From contig MNXA01000053.1 of NCBI GenBank assembly GCA_001871195.1, positions 1 through 64,000 of the forward strand: a stretch of 64,000 nt of DNA, written 5' to 3'. Below the pieces are notes generated by a model. The model was not told the origin of the DNA. It searched no databases and worked only from the letters and a program-made list of their open reading frames with translations. This stretch comes from Zetaproteobacteria bacterium CG1_02_55_237 (GTDB lineage Bacteria > Pseudomonadota > Zetaproteobacteria > Mariprofundales > Mariprofundaceae). A program made the translations under genes and the position numbers. This document shows positions 43,702 through 52,945 of the stretch, in pieces. Numbering within the stretch: the stretch's first letter is position 1; the number at the start of each line of letters is the position of its first letter.

Positions 43702-44823
43702 ATGAGCACGCCCGAAGATATTTCCATGAACAATCCTGACCGCGTTTACCGCGTTGATCTGGGGACCCGCTCCTACGATATCCACATCCAGCCGGGCTGC
43801 CTTGATGGCCTTGGCAAGACCATGCGGAGCCTGTTTCCTGCTACCGGGCGTTGCCTGATTGTCAGCAATGAAGTGGTCGCGCCGCTTTATCTTGAGCGGG
43901 TGCGACAATCGCTGGAATCTTCTGGTTGGGATGCTAAGACATGCATTCTCGCAGATGGCGAACAACACAAAACACTTGCTTCATGGAACAGCATTCTCGA
44001 TGCCATGATGTTGGCGAAACTTTCTCGCGGTGAGCCGGTGATTGCGCTTGGTGGCGGTGTGGTTGGCGATATGACCGGTTTTGCTGCTGCCAGCTACCGG
44101 CGTGGTATTCCCTATGTGCAGGTGCCGACGACCCTGCTGGCACAGGTGGATTCCAGCGTGGGCGGTAAAACAGCCATCAATCATCCGCATGGCAAGAATA
44201 TGATCGGCGCTTTCTATCAGCCGGCGCTGGTATGGATTGATCCGCTCGTCCTCAGCACGCTTGCGCCACGCGAATTGCGTGCCGGGGTTGCTGAATTGAT
44301 CAAATACGGCCTGATTCGCGATACTGAATTTTTCACTTATCTGCAACAGCATATGCAGTCCTTGCTTACGCTTGAGGCCGATACTGTTGCAGAGGTTATT
44401 TATCATTCATGCCGGCACAAAGCTGAGGTGGTGGTGAGCGATGAGACGGAACAGGGGGTGAGGGCTCTGCTCAATCTGGGTCATACCTTTGGCCATGCCA
44501 TTGAATCGATGACCCATTACACGCAATACCTGCATGGCGAAGCTGTGGCGCTTGGTACGCTGATGGCGGCGAGATTGTCGGCAAAGTTGGGTTATGTCCC
44601 CAAAGCGGTGGAGGGGCATATCCGCGAGCTTTATGTGAGTTGCGGCCTGCCTGTGGATATCCCGAAATTTTCCGCCGATGCATGGCTGGATGCCATGGGG
44701 CATGACAAGAAAAATGTCGGCAGGCGCATTCGTTTTATCTTACTCAAACAGATCGGTGAGGCTTTTGTTGCAGAGGATGTGGACGAAGCCTCTGTCCGTG
44801 AGTTGATCGCTTCTTTTTCCTGA
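43702..44823 (+). CDS. aroB: 3-dehydroquinate synthase
   Basis: AroB, 373 residues, the second enzyme of the shikimate pathway, NAD- and metal-dependent. Motifs: DGEQHKTL, ALGGGVVGDMTGFAAA, PTTLLAQVDSSVGGKTAIN and LNLGHTFGHAIE with a metal-binding His. pilQ-aroK-aroB is the usual order in Gammaproteobacteria; aroK is absent here. Start ATG 43702; ATG 43726 is also possible. Confidence 0.95.
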   Translation: MSTPEDISMNNPDRVYRVDLGTRSYDIHIQPGCLDGLGKTMRSLFPATGRCLIVSNEVVAPLYLERVRQSLESSGWDAKTCILADGEQHKTLASWNSILDAMMLAKLSRGEPVIALGGGVVGDMTGFAAASYRRGIPYVQVPTTLLAQVDSSVGGKTAINHPHGKNMIGAFYQPALVWIDPLVLSTLAPRELRAGVAELIKYGLIRDTEFFTYLQQHMQSLLTLEADTVAEVIYHSCRHKAEVVVSDETEQGVRALLNLGHTFGHAIESMTHYTQYLHGEAVALGTLMAARLSAKLGYVPKAVEGHIRELYVSCGLPVDIPKFSADAWLDAMGHDKKNVGRRIRFILLKQIGEAFVAEDVDEASVRELIASFS

Positions 44824-44830
44824 CAGATTC

Positions 44831-44858
44831 TAAAAAAACGGCCCGGACAAGCCGGGCC
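44831..44858 (-). terminator. Terminator of the Bax-inhibitor-1-like gene
   Basis: GGCCCGG (44840-44846), ACAAG loop, CCGGGCC (44852-44858). Read on the minus strand, it is followed by seven T residues. On the plus strand it can form the hairpin for aroB but lacks a T-run. Confidence 0.85.
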
Positions 44859-44882
44859 ATTCGTGTTACATCATTTTGAATT

Positions 44883-45542
44883 TCAGTCGTCGTTCAGCAT
44901 GCCGAACATGGCAAGCACATGCTGGAAGAGCAGAAAAACATCCAGATATAGGGTGAGAGCCGCAGCGATATATTCCTCATTCGGATAATCGCGCAGGATG
45001 CTGGATGTGTCGTACAGGATGAAGGCTGAAAACAGCAGAATGCCCATGCCGGAAATGCCCAGCGCCATCAGCGGCGATTCAAAGAAGAAGTAGTTGGATA
45101 GGCCCAGCACAATGATTGAAATAAGGCCAACCCAGACAAATCCTTTCAGAAATGAAAAGTCACGGCGGGAAATGAATGTGTACGCAGTCAGCGATACAAA
45201 TGCCACGGCCGTCGTCATGAAGGCCTGGGTGACCAGCATCGGAGACTTGGCAGCGACAATACCAACCAGTGGTGCGATGGCCATGCCGGTGATGCCGCCG
45301 AAGGCGAGCAGGGCAGCAAGGTTCAGACCCGCCATATGGCGCACAGCCTGCACAGCAAAGATGCCGCCGATCATGACAAACAGCATCATAAATGGATGCT
45401 CATAGGGGAAGGCAAGCCCCATCGACATATAAGCACCAACACTGCCGGCCGCGATGCACAGGGCCAGCATGCCGTAGGTTTTGCCAAGAAATGTGATGCG
45501 GGAATCGACCAGTTGGGTAGATGTCATACTAACTTGATTCAT
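44883..45542 (-). CDS. Bax inhibitor-1/YccA family membrane protein
   Basis: Predicted 219 residues with seven hydrophobic segments. The C-terminal part LYDTSSILRDYPNEEYIAAA, then LYLDVFLLFQHVL, is typical for the BI-1 family, whose members conduct Ca2+ in a pH-dependent manner or, as E. coli YccA, restrain FtsH. The role here is not defined. Monocistronic by its terminator. Confidence 0.9.
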   Translation of the reverse strand: MNQVSMTSTQLVDSRITFLGKTYGMLALCIAAGSVGAYMSMGLAFPYEHPFMMLFVMIGGIFAVQAVRHMAGLNLAALLAFGGITGMAIAPLVGIVAAKSPMLVTQAFMTTAVAFVSLTAYTFISRRDFSFLKGFVWVGLISIIVLGLSNYFFFESPLMALGISGMGILLFSAFILYDTSSILRDYPNEEYIAAALTLYLDVFLLFQHVLAMFGMLNDD

Positions 45543-45614
45543 GGATACCTCCGGTATGTTGCAGCGTAATGTAGGGATGCGCGTGAAAGGGTCAAGCAGG
45601 AGCTTCCCTTAATC

Positions 45615-46034
45615 TCAGCGTATATGTTTGTCTTCCATGATGATTTCAGCATCAATGATGTCTGATTGCCGCTTGCCGGCGATTTGCTGAATCGGTAACA
45701 GTTTTCGAATGATAAATCCTCGCAGTGGAGGTACTAGCAACAGAAAACCAACAGTATCGGAAACAAAGCCGGGAAGAAACAGAAGAAGGCCGGCCAAAGC
45801 AATCATCAGACCGTGAAAGCCGTGTTCGGCAGGGATTTCCCCATGTGCAATTCGTTTCTGCGCATCGATCAACGTACTCATACCCTGCCAGCGAATCAAG
45901 AAACCGCCGAGGGCGGCAGTGAGCAGGCAAAGCGCAATGGTGGACATGCCACCAATTCCACTGCCAACTTCTATTAATACATAGAGTTCGAGCAGCGGAA
46001 CAAAGATAAACAAGGCAAATAATATTCTCAGCAT
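45615..46034 (-). CDS. fxsA: FxsA family membrane protein
   Basis: Predicted 139 residues with three to four hydrophobic segments. FxsA signature: FVPLLELYVLIEVGSGIG, and LLFLPGFVSDTVGFLLLVPP. FxsA (YtzA) is an inner-membrane protein that limits exclusion of phage T7 by F plasmid in E. coli; its cellular role is otherwise unknown. Confidence 0.9.
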   Translation of the reverse strand: MLRILFALFIFVPLLELYVLIEVGSGIGGMSTIALCLLTAALGGFLIRWQGMSTLIDAQKRIAHGEIPAEHGFHGLMIALAGLLLFLPGFVSDTVGFLLLVPPLRGFIIRKLLPIQQIAGKRQSDIIDAEIIMEDKHIR

Positions 46035-46178
46035 GGGCTATGTATAAGGACATGTGATGTTTGATTCAAGCCCTTATCACCTGTTTATGGGATATACAGC
46101 CTCAGTCATGCACTCCTATGATTCATTTCGTTGATTTTACTTGTTTTTATTTCCACTGGTTTGGCGGGGGAGATAGGT

Positions 46179-46212
46179 GGCAGGGGCGGGATATTCGTAT
46201 CCTTCCCCTGTC
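46179..46212. repeat. Stable stem-loop with TTCG tetraloop
   Basis: Left arm GGCAGGGGCGGGATA (46179-46193), loop TTCG, right arm TATCCTTCCCCTGTC (46198-46212): 15-base arms with one mismatch and two G-U pairs. It lies in the gap after the M20 hydrolase gene. No T-run on either side; perhaps an mRNA 3' end stabiliser or terminator. Confidence 0.55.
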
Positions 46213-46235
46213 ACTCTTGTTTGGAGGCAGGGGGG

Positions 46236-47411
46236 TTAGCCCTGATTCAGTGCCAGAGCCGCGAAGGCGGCGATGCCGGAGCGCATGGCGGATTCATCGA
46301 TATCGAAGCAGGGGTGATGCAGTGGGTAGCGGGTTTCCGGGCTGCCACCGGTGCCCAAGCGGAACAGACATCCGGGAATATCACGCAGGAACTCGGCAAA
46401 ATCTTCGCCACCCATTGATGGCTCACCAATCTCGATTAGTTGGATATCGGGAAGCGATTTCATAAATATTTTGCGAGCTTGAGGCAATAGTTTCAAGTCA
46501 TTGCATAAAACAGGTGTGGCCTGCCGCAGTGTAAATCTGGCTGTCGCCCCCCAGGACTCGGCTGATAGGCGGATGATGTGGTCCATGCGCACGCGAATCT
46601 CCTCGTGTGCATCAGGATGCAGGCTGCGCACGGTGCCGGAAAAGGAGATGTGGTCTGGGATGACGTTGGCGGCATGGCCACCATGTATCTGGCCTATGGT
46701 CAGCACAGCCGGATGCAGCGGATTCACGCGCCGGCCAATAATCTGATGCAGGGCCTGAATGACTTGGCTGGCTACCAGGACTACATCGACACATTCGTGC
46801 GGCCGGGCGGCATGTCCGCCACGACCAAGAATCTCCACATCAAACAAATCAGCGGCAGCACACATTGCCCCTTCCCGTAGGCCGATCGAACCGGCAGGGA
46901 GGTAGGGATATACATGCATGGCGTAAATCTGTTCCGGCTTTATTTCATTGAATACATGATCTTGCAACATCGAGGAGGCACCATCGCATGTTTCTTCCGC
47001 AGGCTGGAACACGAAAGCGACATTGTATTGAAGCTTGTCCCGTGCTCGACAGAGCAGCTGCGCTGCTCCCAAAAGTATGGCGGTGTGGACATCGTGGCCG
47101 CAGGCGTGCGACACAGCTGTAACGCTAGAGGCATAGTCGCAATGCTTTCCGTCCTGAATCGGCAGGGCATCCATATCGGCACGCAAGGCAATCCATGGCA
47201 AAGCGGCATCCACTGTGAGCGTGGTTAAAATACCATGACCACCTATGCCTTCGCGTATTTTCAGCCCTAGCTTTAGGCAACTGTCGGCCACGAGTCGTGC
47301 CGTTTGCTCTTCACAGCCGGAAAGCTCCGGGTTCTGGTGAAGAAAGCGGCGCACGCGAACCACCTCCGGCATCACCTCGTCGACGAGGCTCATCAGTTGT
47401 TTTGTTTTCAT
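46236..47411 (-). CDS. M20 family metallo-amidohydrolase
   Basis: Predicted 391 residues, of the M20D/aminoacylase-hippurate hydrolase type. Metal ligands are visible in HACGHDVHTA and QPAEETCDGA; MGGEDFAEFL lies near the end. Such enzymes remove acyl or amino-acid groups from N-acyl amino acids. ATG 47411 overlaps the upstream stop (ATGA) and has GGAG ahead. It is the last gene of the long alr operon. Confidence 0.88.
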   Translation of the reverse strand: MKTKQLMSLVDEVMPEVVRVRRFLHQNPELSGCEEQTARLVADSCLKLGLKIREGIGGHGILTTLTVDAALPWIALRADMDALPIQDGKHCDYASSVTAVSHACGHDVHTAILLGAAQLLCRARDKLQYNVAFVFQPAEETCDGASSMLQDHVFNEIKPEQIYAMHVYPYLPAGSIGLREGAMCAAADLFDVEILGRGGHAARPHECVDVVLVASQVIQALHQIIGRRVNPLHPAVLTIGQIHGGHAANVIPDHISFSGTVRSLHPDAHEEIRVRMDHIIRLSAESWGATARFTLRQATPVLCNDLKLLPQARKIFMKSLPDIQLIEIGEPSMGGEDFAEFLRDIPGCLFRLGTGGSPETRYPLHHPCFDIDESAMRSGIAAFAALALNQG

Positions 47412-48532
47412 GCTTGTATACTCCATCCATCTTCTTCGCGCATGGTTCGAATCACATCCGCCCAGTCAGCAAATGTCTGGCGCAACAACCTCTGGCGGGT
47501 AGCTCCATCTCTCTGCTGATGCCACTGAGCGAGTCTTTGGGAGACTATGCCGATATCCGCCGCATCTGCGCCGCTCCTGGATAGGATTTCCAGCCTTGAT
47601 GCCAGCAAATCAAGCACCGGAATAACCTTCTCTCCATCCGGATCAATCATCTCCGCATCCATGCCGTAGCGACAGGCACGCCAGCGATTTTCACGGATCA
47701 ATGAAGGATGTACGCGACGGTAGCCTGGCGTGTCGGCATGGGCTGCGGCCATGACTTCAGCGCGTACATAAGCGATGTACGCCTGTGTATCGGCTCGCGT
47801 GGCGGGCATGTCACCGATACGAACTTCCAGCGTGCCGAAATCGGGGTGGGGACGCATTTCCCACCAGATATCGCGCACCGAATCGATGCTGCCTGTATTC
47901 ATCAGGCGCGTCGCACTGCATGCAAAGTCCGCCCAGTTTTCGAAGTAGAAAGGCATACCACCCTGACTCAGGCCCTCGAAAACCTTAATTCGTGCCGAAC
48001 TTAGACCTGTATCATGGCTACACCAGTAAGGTGAGTTGGCTGAAATGGCGAGAAAGACTGGCATGATTGGCAGCAAACGATTCATCGTGGCAATACAGGT
48101 GTCGCCATCGGGCATGCCGACATGCACATGAATGCCGAAGATATTGAAACGACGTGCTGTCCAGCAAAGGCGCTGCATCAGTCGATGATAACGCGGATCA
48201 TCACTGACCTGCTGCTCCTGCCAGCGAGAGAATGGATGGGTGCCAGAGGAGAGAAGGGCGGCATCCTGTTTGCCGAGCAAGTCGTTGACTCTGGTGTGTA
48301 AGGCACTCAATTCGTCCATGCATGCAAGGCTCGAATGATGAATATCGCTATTGATTTCAATGGTCGAAGTGAACAGCTCCGGTTTGATGCGCGGCGATGC
48401 TTCGATCTCGCTCAGCAATGGAGGCGCGGCTGGAATCTGCTCTCCATCCTTGCGGCTGACGGTAAGCCACTCCATTTCCACCCCCAGTGTGCCAAGTTGG
48501 GCAGCGCTGAATGGAAGGTCGGATTGGCTCAT
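47408..48532 (-). CDS. YbdK-type carboxylate-amine ligase (GCS2 family)
   Basis: Predicted 374 residues. N-terminal LGVEMEWLTV and the FGIHVHVGMPDGD motif are those of the GCS2 (glutamate-cysteine ligase type 2) fold; YbdK has weak gamma-glutamylcysteine ligase activity. The physiological substrate is unknown. It is coupled to the M20 hydrolase gene and 15 bases behind the TPR lipoprotein gene. Confidence 0.85.
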   Translation of the reverse strand: MSQSDLPFSAAQLGTLGVEMEWLTVSRKDGEQIPAAPPLLSEIEASPRIKPELFTSTIEINSDIHHSSLACMDELSALHTRVNDLLGKQDAALLSSGTHPFSRWQEQQVSDDPRYHRLMQRLCWTARRFNIFGIHVHVGMPDGDTCIATMNRLLPIMPVFLAISANSPYWCSHDTGLSSARIKVFEGLSQGGMPFYFENWADFACSATRLMNTGSIDSVRDIWWEMRPHPDFGTLEVRIGDMPATRADTQAYIAYVRAEVMAAAHADTPGYRRVHPSLIRENRWRACRYGMDAEMIDPDGEKVIPVLDLLASRLEILSRSGADAADIGIVSQRLAQWHQQRDGATRQRLLRQTFADWADVIRTMREEDGWSIQA

Positions 48533-48547
48533 AAGTTCGGGACTAAC

Positions 48548-49267
48548 TTATTGCGCGATATTCCGCGCATGCAGAATCTTACTGCGCAGCGCTTTATCAG
48601 GGGCAATGGCGATGCTTTTCTGCCACAGAGCCAGTGCCTGCTTATTGTTGCCGGCCTGCGCGAAAATGTCCCCGGCGATGTTCAGGCAGGGTGCACATTC
48701 CGGTCCAAGCTGAACGGCTCTGTCGGCCTGCGCAACGGCCTTGTCGAGATCGCCCGATGCAGCCAGAAAGCGGGCGAAGCGCAGATGGGCGAAGGCGTTG
48801 TTTTTGTCTGCCTTGATGGCCTCTAGATAACAGGCGTATGCCTGCTTCTTATCACCCCTTTGCTGTGCCATTTCGGCCAGCAGATACCATGGCACCGCCT
48901 CGGAGCGGTAGTCCTGCGTGGCCTGCTGCAATAATTCCCTGGCTTCCTCTGTATGGCCCTGTCGGCGCAGCCAGGCGCTGAGATTCACCACACTGGGCAG
49001 ATGTCTGCCGCGCTTCAGGTTATCGCGGTACAGGGTGGCGGCATCCGCATCGTGCCCGATGCGTTCGAGTAGCACGGCCAGATTATAGCGAGCCTCAAGA
49101 TTGTCGGGACGGGCGACAACTTCCAGTTCGAGGGCACGTCGGGCTTCGGTTTGCTGCCCGTCCCGCAGGTGATGCTGGGCTGTCTCGAAATGGGTGCCGT
49201 TACAACTGACCAGAGGCAAGGACAGCAGAAAAGCGGCAATCAGGCAGCTACTTACGTGCCGGGGCAA
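48548..49267 (-). CDS. TPR-repeat lipoprotein
   Basis: Predicted 239 residues. Signal peptide with lipobox LVSC (Cys22). About five TPR units follow (LEARYNLAVLLERIGHDADA; AFAHLRFARFLAASGDLDKA). A periplasmic scaffold is likely. Its start overlaps the end of mlaD by 20 bases, which suggests joint expression with the Mla-type transporter. Confidence 0.82.
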   Translation of the reverse strand: MPRHVSSCLIAAFLLSLPLVSCNGTHFETAQHHLRDGQQTEARRALELEVVARPDNLEARYNLAVLLERIGHDADAATLYRDNLKRGRHLPSVVNLSAWLRRQGHTEEARELLQQATQDYRSEAVPWYLLAEMAQQRGDKKQAYACYLEAIKADKNNAFAHLRFARFLAASGDLDKAVAQADRAVQLGPECAPCLNIAGDIFAQAGNNKQALALWQKSIAIAPDKALRSKILHARNIAQ

Positions 49268-50156
49268 GGCCCATCCTGCCTGTAGAGAGCATTAGCTCTT
49301 CCATTTTTTCCTGTTCGGCACGCTTGTTCGGTTTCACTTCCGGTTTTTCTTTCATCAGCTTCCAGGGGTTTCTTCTGATGTCATCGGAGAAGGCCTCAAA
49401 GTTTTCTGATGCCTTGCGCAGCTCAAACAGGGTTCTGTACAGATTTTCTCTGTTGTCCAGCAAAGCATCATTGAGGTTTTCTGATGCCTGCTTGCCTTCT
49501 TCAAAGAATTCACGTCCAGCCCGTGTCGTGCGGGGGAGTTCTTTTTCCAGCTTCTGCATGATGCGTTGCAGTGAAGCCGTGACTTCCCTGATCTGTGAGC
49601 GGTTTTCCTTAACCATCAATGTCAGCTCTTGCGAGGCTGTATTGATATTGGCAATGACCTGCTGAAAAGATTCGTGTCCCTTGCCTGTTTGGCTGCCTGA
49701 AAGCGTTTGAGTGAGTGTCTTGATATCATCGGTAATGCCGGTTGCCTTGGCGATAAATGTGTTGATGTCACCGGCAGGATCGGAAGGAATAACAGCTCCC
49801 TCTGGAAGCAGCTTCGTATCGCCGGTTTGGGCAGTCAGGGCAAGATTCTTTTCTCCGACCAGGCCGCGACCGATGATTGAGGCGCGGGTGGAAGCGGGCA
49901 GGCGCACGTCCGGATTGAGTGCGATGGTGACGATTGCCTTGTTGTTTCTCAGGAAAATGTCTTGCACGACGCCGATTTTGACACCGGCCATGCGCACCGG
50001 CGACTGCACATCCAGACCCATCAGATCGTCAAATTCGGCTTCAACGAGGTGGGTGTCCTGTTTGAAAAGGCTGATGTCTCCAACCTTCCCGGTGGCAAAT
50101 CCGAGTAAAATAAGGGCAAACAGAACAAAGGCTCCCAGGCGTGCTTGTGCATTCAT
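49248..50156 (-). CDS. mlaD: MlaD-type MCE lipid-binding protein
   Basis: Predicted 302 residues: N-terminal transmembrane anchor (about 8-25), MCE domain (VEAEFDDLMGLDVQSPVRMA; residues about 38-115) and a long helical tail (about 130-270), longer than E. coli MlaD. MCE proteins form hexamers that carry phospholipids across the periplasm. Overlaps mlaF by four bases. Confidence 0.9.
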   Translation of the reverse strand: MNAQARLGAFVLFALILLGFATGKVGDISLFKQDTHLVEAEFDDLMGLDVQSPVRMAGVKIGVVQDIFLRNNKAIVTIALNPDVRLPASTRASIIGRGLVGEKNLALTAQTGDTKLLPEGAVIPSDPAGDINTFIAKATGITDDIKTLTQTLSGSQTGKGHESFQQVIANINTASQELTLMVKENRSQIREVTASLQRIMQKLEKELPRTTRAGREFFEEGKQASENLNDALLDNRENLYRTLFELRKASENFEAFSDDIRRNPWKLMKEKPEVKPNKRAEQEKMEELMLSTGRMGLAPARK

Positions 50157-50962
50157 CGGTCGATTGCCTCCTCTATATTTATCCCCCAGTGGCTACAGTT
50201 GAACGGACCCTGAGCGCGACCTTCAACAAATTGTCTGAGCATCGGATCCTTGTCTGATCTTAGCTCATTCGCAGGCACTATTCTATGAATGCGGCCATGG
50301 CAAAGTAGGGCGATGTGATCACTAATCATTTCGGCACTCTTCAGGTCATGCGTAATGCTGAGCATGGTGGTGCCAGAATTTTTGTGCAGGCGGAGTATCA
50401 GATGATTGATGACATCGGACATGATCGGATCAAGTCCGGTGGTTGGTTCATCGAAAAACACGATATCGGGTTTGTGGCAGATCGTACGGGCTAAACCAAC
50501 ACGTTTGGCCATGCCACCGGATAGTTCGGCCGGCATCAGCTCTGCGATATCGTGCAGGCCTACCAACGCCAGGACCTCAATCGCCCGTTCCTTTGCCTCT
50601 TTCTTGGAGACATCCTGCCTTAGCAGAGCGAAGGAGACATTTTCCCAGACCTTGAGCGAATCAAACAGTGCAGCTCCCTGAAACAGCATGCCGATCCGCC
50701 GCATGCGTTTCAAATGCTCATTTTCCGATAAAGTCAGCCAGTTTTCTCCATCGACCAGAATTTCTCCGGCATCCGGTTTAAGCAAACCGAGGATACATTT
50801 AATCAGTACGCTCTTACCGGTGCCGGACATGCCAATCACCGTAGTTGATTTATCCGGCATGATGTCCAGGTCGACACCGTCAAGCACAACGTTGTCGCCA
50901 AAGCTCTTGGAGAGCCCGCGAATGCTGATGCGGGGCAGGTCGTTGTTGGTTGTGTCGTTCAT
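50153..50962 (-). CDS. mlaF: MlaF-type ABC transporter ATPase
   Basis: Predicted 269 residues. Walker A GMSGTGKS (near residue 44), signature LSGGMAKRVGLAR and Walker B IVFFDEPTTGLDP. The Lys after the GGM and the sequence order fit the Mla/Ttg2A ATPases. ATG 50962 overlaps the mlaE stop by four bases. Confidence 0.93.
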   Translation of the reverse strand: MNDTTNNDLPRISIRGLSKSFGDNVVLDGVDLDIMPDKSTTVIGMSGTGKSVLIKCILGLLKPDAGEILVDGENWLTLSENEHLKRMRRIGMLFQGAALFDSLKVWENVSFALLRQDVSKKEAKERAIEVLALVGLHDIAELMPAELSGGMAKRVGLARTICHKPDIVFFDEPTTGLDPIMSDVINHLILRLHKNSGTTMLSITHDLKSAEMISDHIALLCHGRIHRIVPANELRSDKDPMLRQFVEGRAQGPFNCSHWGINIEEAIDR

Positions 50963-51729
50963 CCAAACAACCATGCAGTAAGGAAGTAGTCTGAAACAAG
51001 AATACTCATGCAGGAAATCACCACAGCGCGTGTGGTGGCAGTGCCAACGCCTGCGGCTCCTCCTTTGCAGTTAAAACCCTCGGTGCAACCGATAACGCCA
51101 ATCAGCAGGCCGAAAAAGCAGGCCTTGACGAGGCCGGAATAGAAGTCCTCCAGCCCCATATAAACGGTGGTGTTCTCGATATAAACAGTCGGATTCTGGT
51201 CGAGCAGGAATACGCTGATGGCATAGCCGCCGTATATGCCAATAAAGTCAGCAATGACTGTCAGCAGCGGCAACATCAGAATCACAGCCAGCACACGAGG
51301 CGTGACCAGATAACGGAAAGGATCGGTGGACAGGGTCCACAGGGCATCGATCTGTTCGGTTACGCGCATGGTGCCAAGCTCTGCAGCGAAAGATGCGCCA
51401 ACGCGGCCGGCAACCATCAGCCCGACCAGTACCGGTCCCAGCTCTCGCACCAGGGACATGGAGACGACAAGTCCGGTCAGGCTCTCCGCAGCAAAACGGT
51501 GGAATACGATATAGGACTGGAGGGCCAGCACCATGCCGGTGAACAGGGCTGTCAGCATGACCACCGGTAGCGACTGCACACCGACCTCTTCAGCCTGTAA
51601 CAGCAACTGCCTTCCATACCAAGGGGGCTTGCCCAGTTTGCGCAGTAATTCCAGCAGCATCAGCGCATACAGCCCGGTGCGGTTGAACAGGAATTCAACA
51701 GCGGAGCCGATGCTGCTCAGCCAGTTCAT
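50959..51729 (-). CDS. mlaE: MlaE-type ABC transporter permease
   Basis: Predicted 256 residues with about five to six transmembrane segments. The conserved ELGPVLVGLMVAGRVGASFA and GTMRVTEQIDAL motifs define the MlaE/Ttg2B family. The open frame extends far upstream, but only from ATG 51729 is it conserved; this start overlaps the alr stop by four bases. The mlaB and mlaC genes are missing from the cluster. Confidence 0.92.
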   Translation of the reverse strand: MNWLSSIGSAVEFLFNRTGLYALMLLELLRKLGKPPWYGRQLLLQAEEVGVQSLPVVMLTALFTGMVLALQSYIVFHRFAAESLTGLVVSMSLVRELGPVLVGLMVAGRVGASFAAELGTMRVTEQIDALWTLSTDPFRYLVTPRVLAVILMLPLLTVIADFIGIYGGYAISVFLLDQNPTVYIENTTVYMGLEDFYSGLVKACFFGLLIGVIGCTEGFNCKGGAAGVGTATTRAVVISCMSILVSDYFLTAWLFG

Positions 51730-52790
51730 TCGATGGCTTGCCGGATAATCCGTTGGCCTACGCCGGTGAACAGCTCGTAGGCTATCGTTCCAGCATCCTG
51801 AGCTACCTGTGTGGCGGGCAGGTTTGAGCCCCAGAACTCCACTTCGGTTCCAGTGGCTATATCGGTCTGGCTGATATCCAGCAGACAATAGTCCATGCAT
51901 ACGCGTCCCACGATGTCGAGTATAGCAGCTTCTGCATAGGCCTGACCGCAATTCGAGAGCACTCTGGGCAGGCCATCGGCGTAGCCCATGGCGACGGTGG
52001 CGATGCGCATATCATGCGCTGCCGTGAAACTTGCGCCATAAGAAACAGATTCTCCCTGAGGCACTTGGCGTACTTGTATGATTTTGGCACATAGCTGCAT
52101 AACTGGCTTCAGGCCCAATGGCCGATCTGCAATCGGTTCCGCGCCGTACAGGGCAATGCCCGGGCGCACGACATTGAAGGTATGCTGCGGCATGCTGACC
52201 AGGCCGGCGCTGTTGAGCAGGGATTTGGGTGTGCCCGCTGGCAGCGTGGCGGCGATAGCTTGAAAGTTGGCAGCCTGCTGTGCATTAAGGGGATGATCAG
52301 GCTCATCGGCGCAGGCCAGATGGCTCATGATACCAGCGATTTCGATACCCTGATCTGTACATGTTGCATATAGCGACAGCACATCCTCAGAGCCAAGGCG
52401 ATTCATACCGGTATCGACCTTCAGCCATGCCTTGCCGCGAAAGCCAGTAGCAGCCAACAGCTTTGACTGGCGGGGTTCGGTAATGGCCGGTGTCAGCCGA
52501 TGTTCATGACACAGTTCGACATCTGCTGCATCAAAGATACCGGAAAGCAGAACGATATCCGCCTCAGTACCCACGATGCGTCGCAGCGCCGCTCCTTCAG
52601 CTGCATCGGTAACTGCAAACCATCGGCAGCCTTCATCCCGCAGGGCAGGGGCGACAAGATGTAGCCCATGACCATAGGCATCTGCCTTAACGACCGCCAT
52701 CACCGTTGCTCCGGCGGCTTTCTCGCTAAGAAGACGGTAGTTATGACGCAGATGTGCGAGATTGATGTAGGCAATGGCAGGTCGACTCAT
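51726..52790 (-). CDS. alr: Alanine racemase
   Basis: Predicted 354 residues. The PLP lysine is in AVVKADAYGHGL (near residue 36), and the C-terminal domain has VCMDYCLLDIS. It supplies D-alanine for peptidoglycan. ATG 52790 begins the conserved part (MSRPAIAYINLAHLRHNY). It is first in an operon with the Mla genes, an uncommon pairing. Confidence 0.93.
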   Translation of the reverse strand: MSRPAIAYINLAHLRHNYRLLSEKAAGATVMAVVKADAYGHGLHLVAPALRDEGCRWFAVTDAAEGAALRRIVGTEADIVLLSGIFDAADVELCHEHRLTPAITEPRQSKLLAATGFRGKAWLKVDTGMNRLGSEDVLSLYATCTDQGIEIAGIMSHLACADEPDHPLNAQQAANFQAIAATLPAGTPKSLLNSAGLVSMPQHTFNVVRPGIALYGAEPIADRPLGLKPVMQLCAKIIQVRQVPQGESVSYGASFTAAHDMRIATVAMGYADGLPRVLSNCGQAYAEAAILDIVGRVCMDYCLLDISQTDIATGTEVEFWGSNLPATQVAQDAGTIAYELFTGVGQRIIRQAIE

Positions 52791-52909
52791 GGGCTTAGTG
52801 TCGCCGAAGCTTTGCCTGTCGTCAAAACACAGTTTCATAGCAAGGAAGAAGACACTGAAATGTACCGTATCCCATTATGCGATTGTTGTTGCTTTGCAGC
52901 AGAATAAGC

Positions 52910-52939
52910 TTGCATGTCACGAGAAATATGCGATAAATA
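52910..52939 (+). promoter_or_regulatory. Predicted promoter of the RND efflux operon, with inverted repeat
   Basis: TTGCAT (52910-52915), 18 bases, TAAATA (52934-52939). The -10 lies in an inverted repeat ATGCG-ATAAATA-CGCAT (52928-52944). The first gene's ATG is at 52946, seven bases past the -10, so the mRNA may have no leader. The repeat could be a regulator site. Confidence 0.4.
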
Positions 52940-52945
52940 CGCATC

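Noticed and set aside
46061-46465. Plus-strand frame of 134 codons over the gap after fxsA and the end of the M20 gene
   Set aside because: Low similarity to any protein, and half of it overlaps the conserved M20 hydrolase gene.
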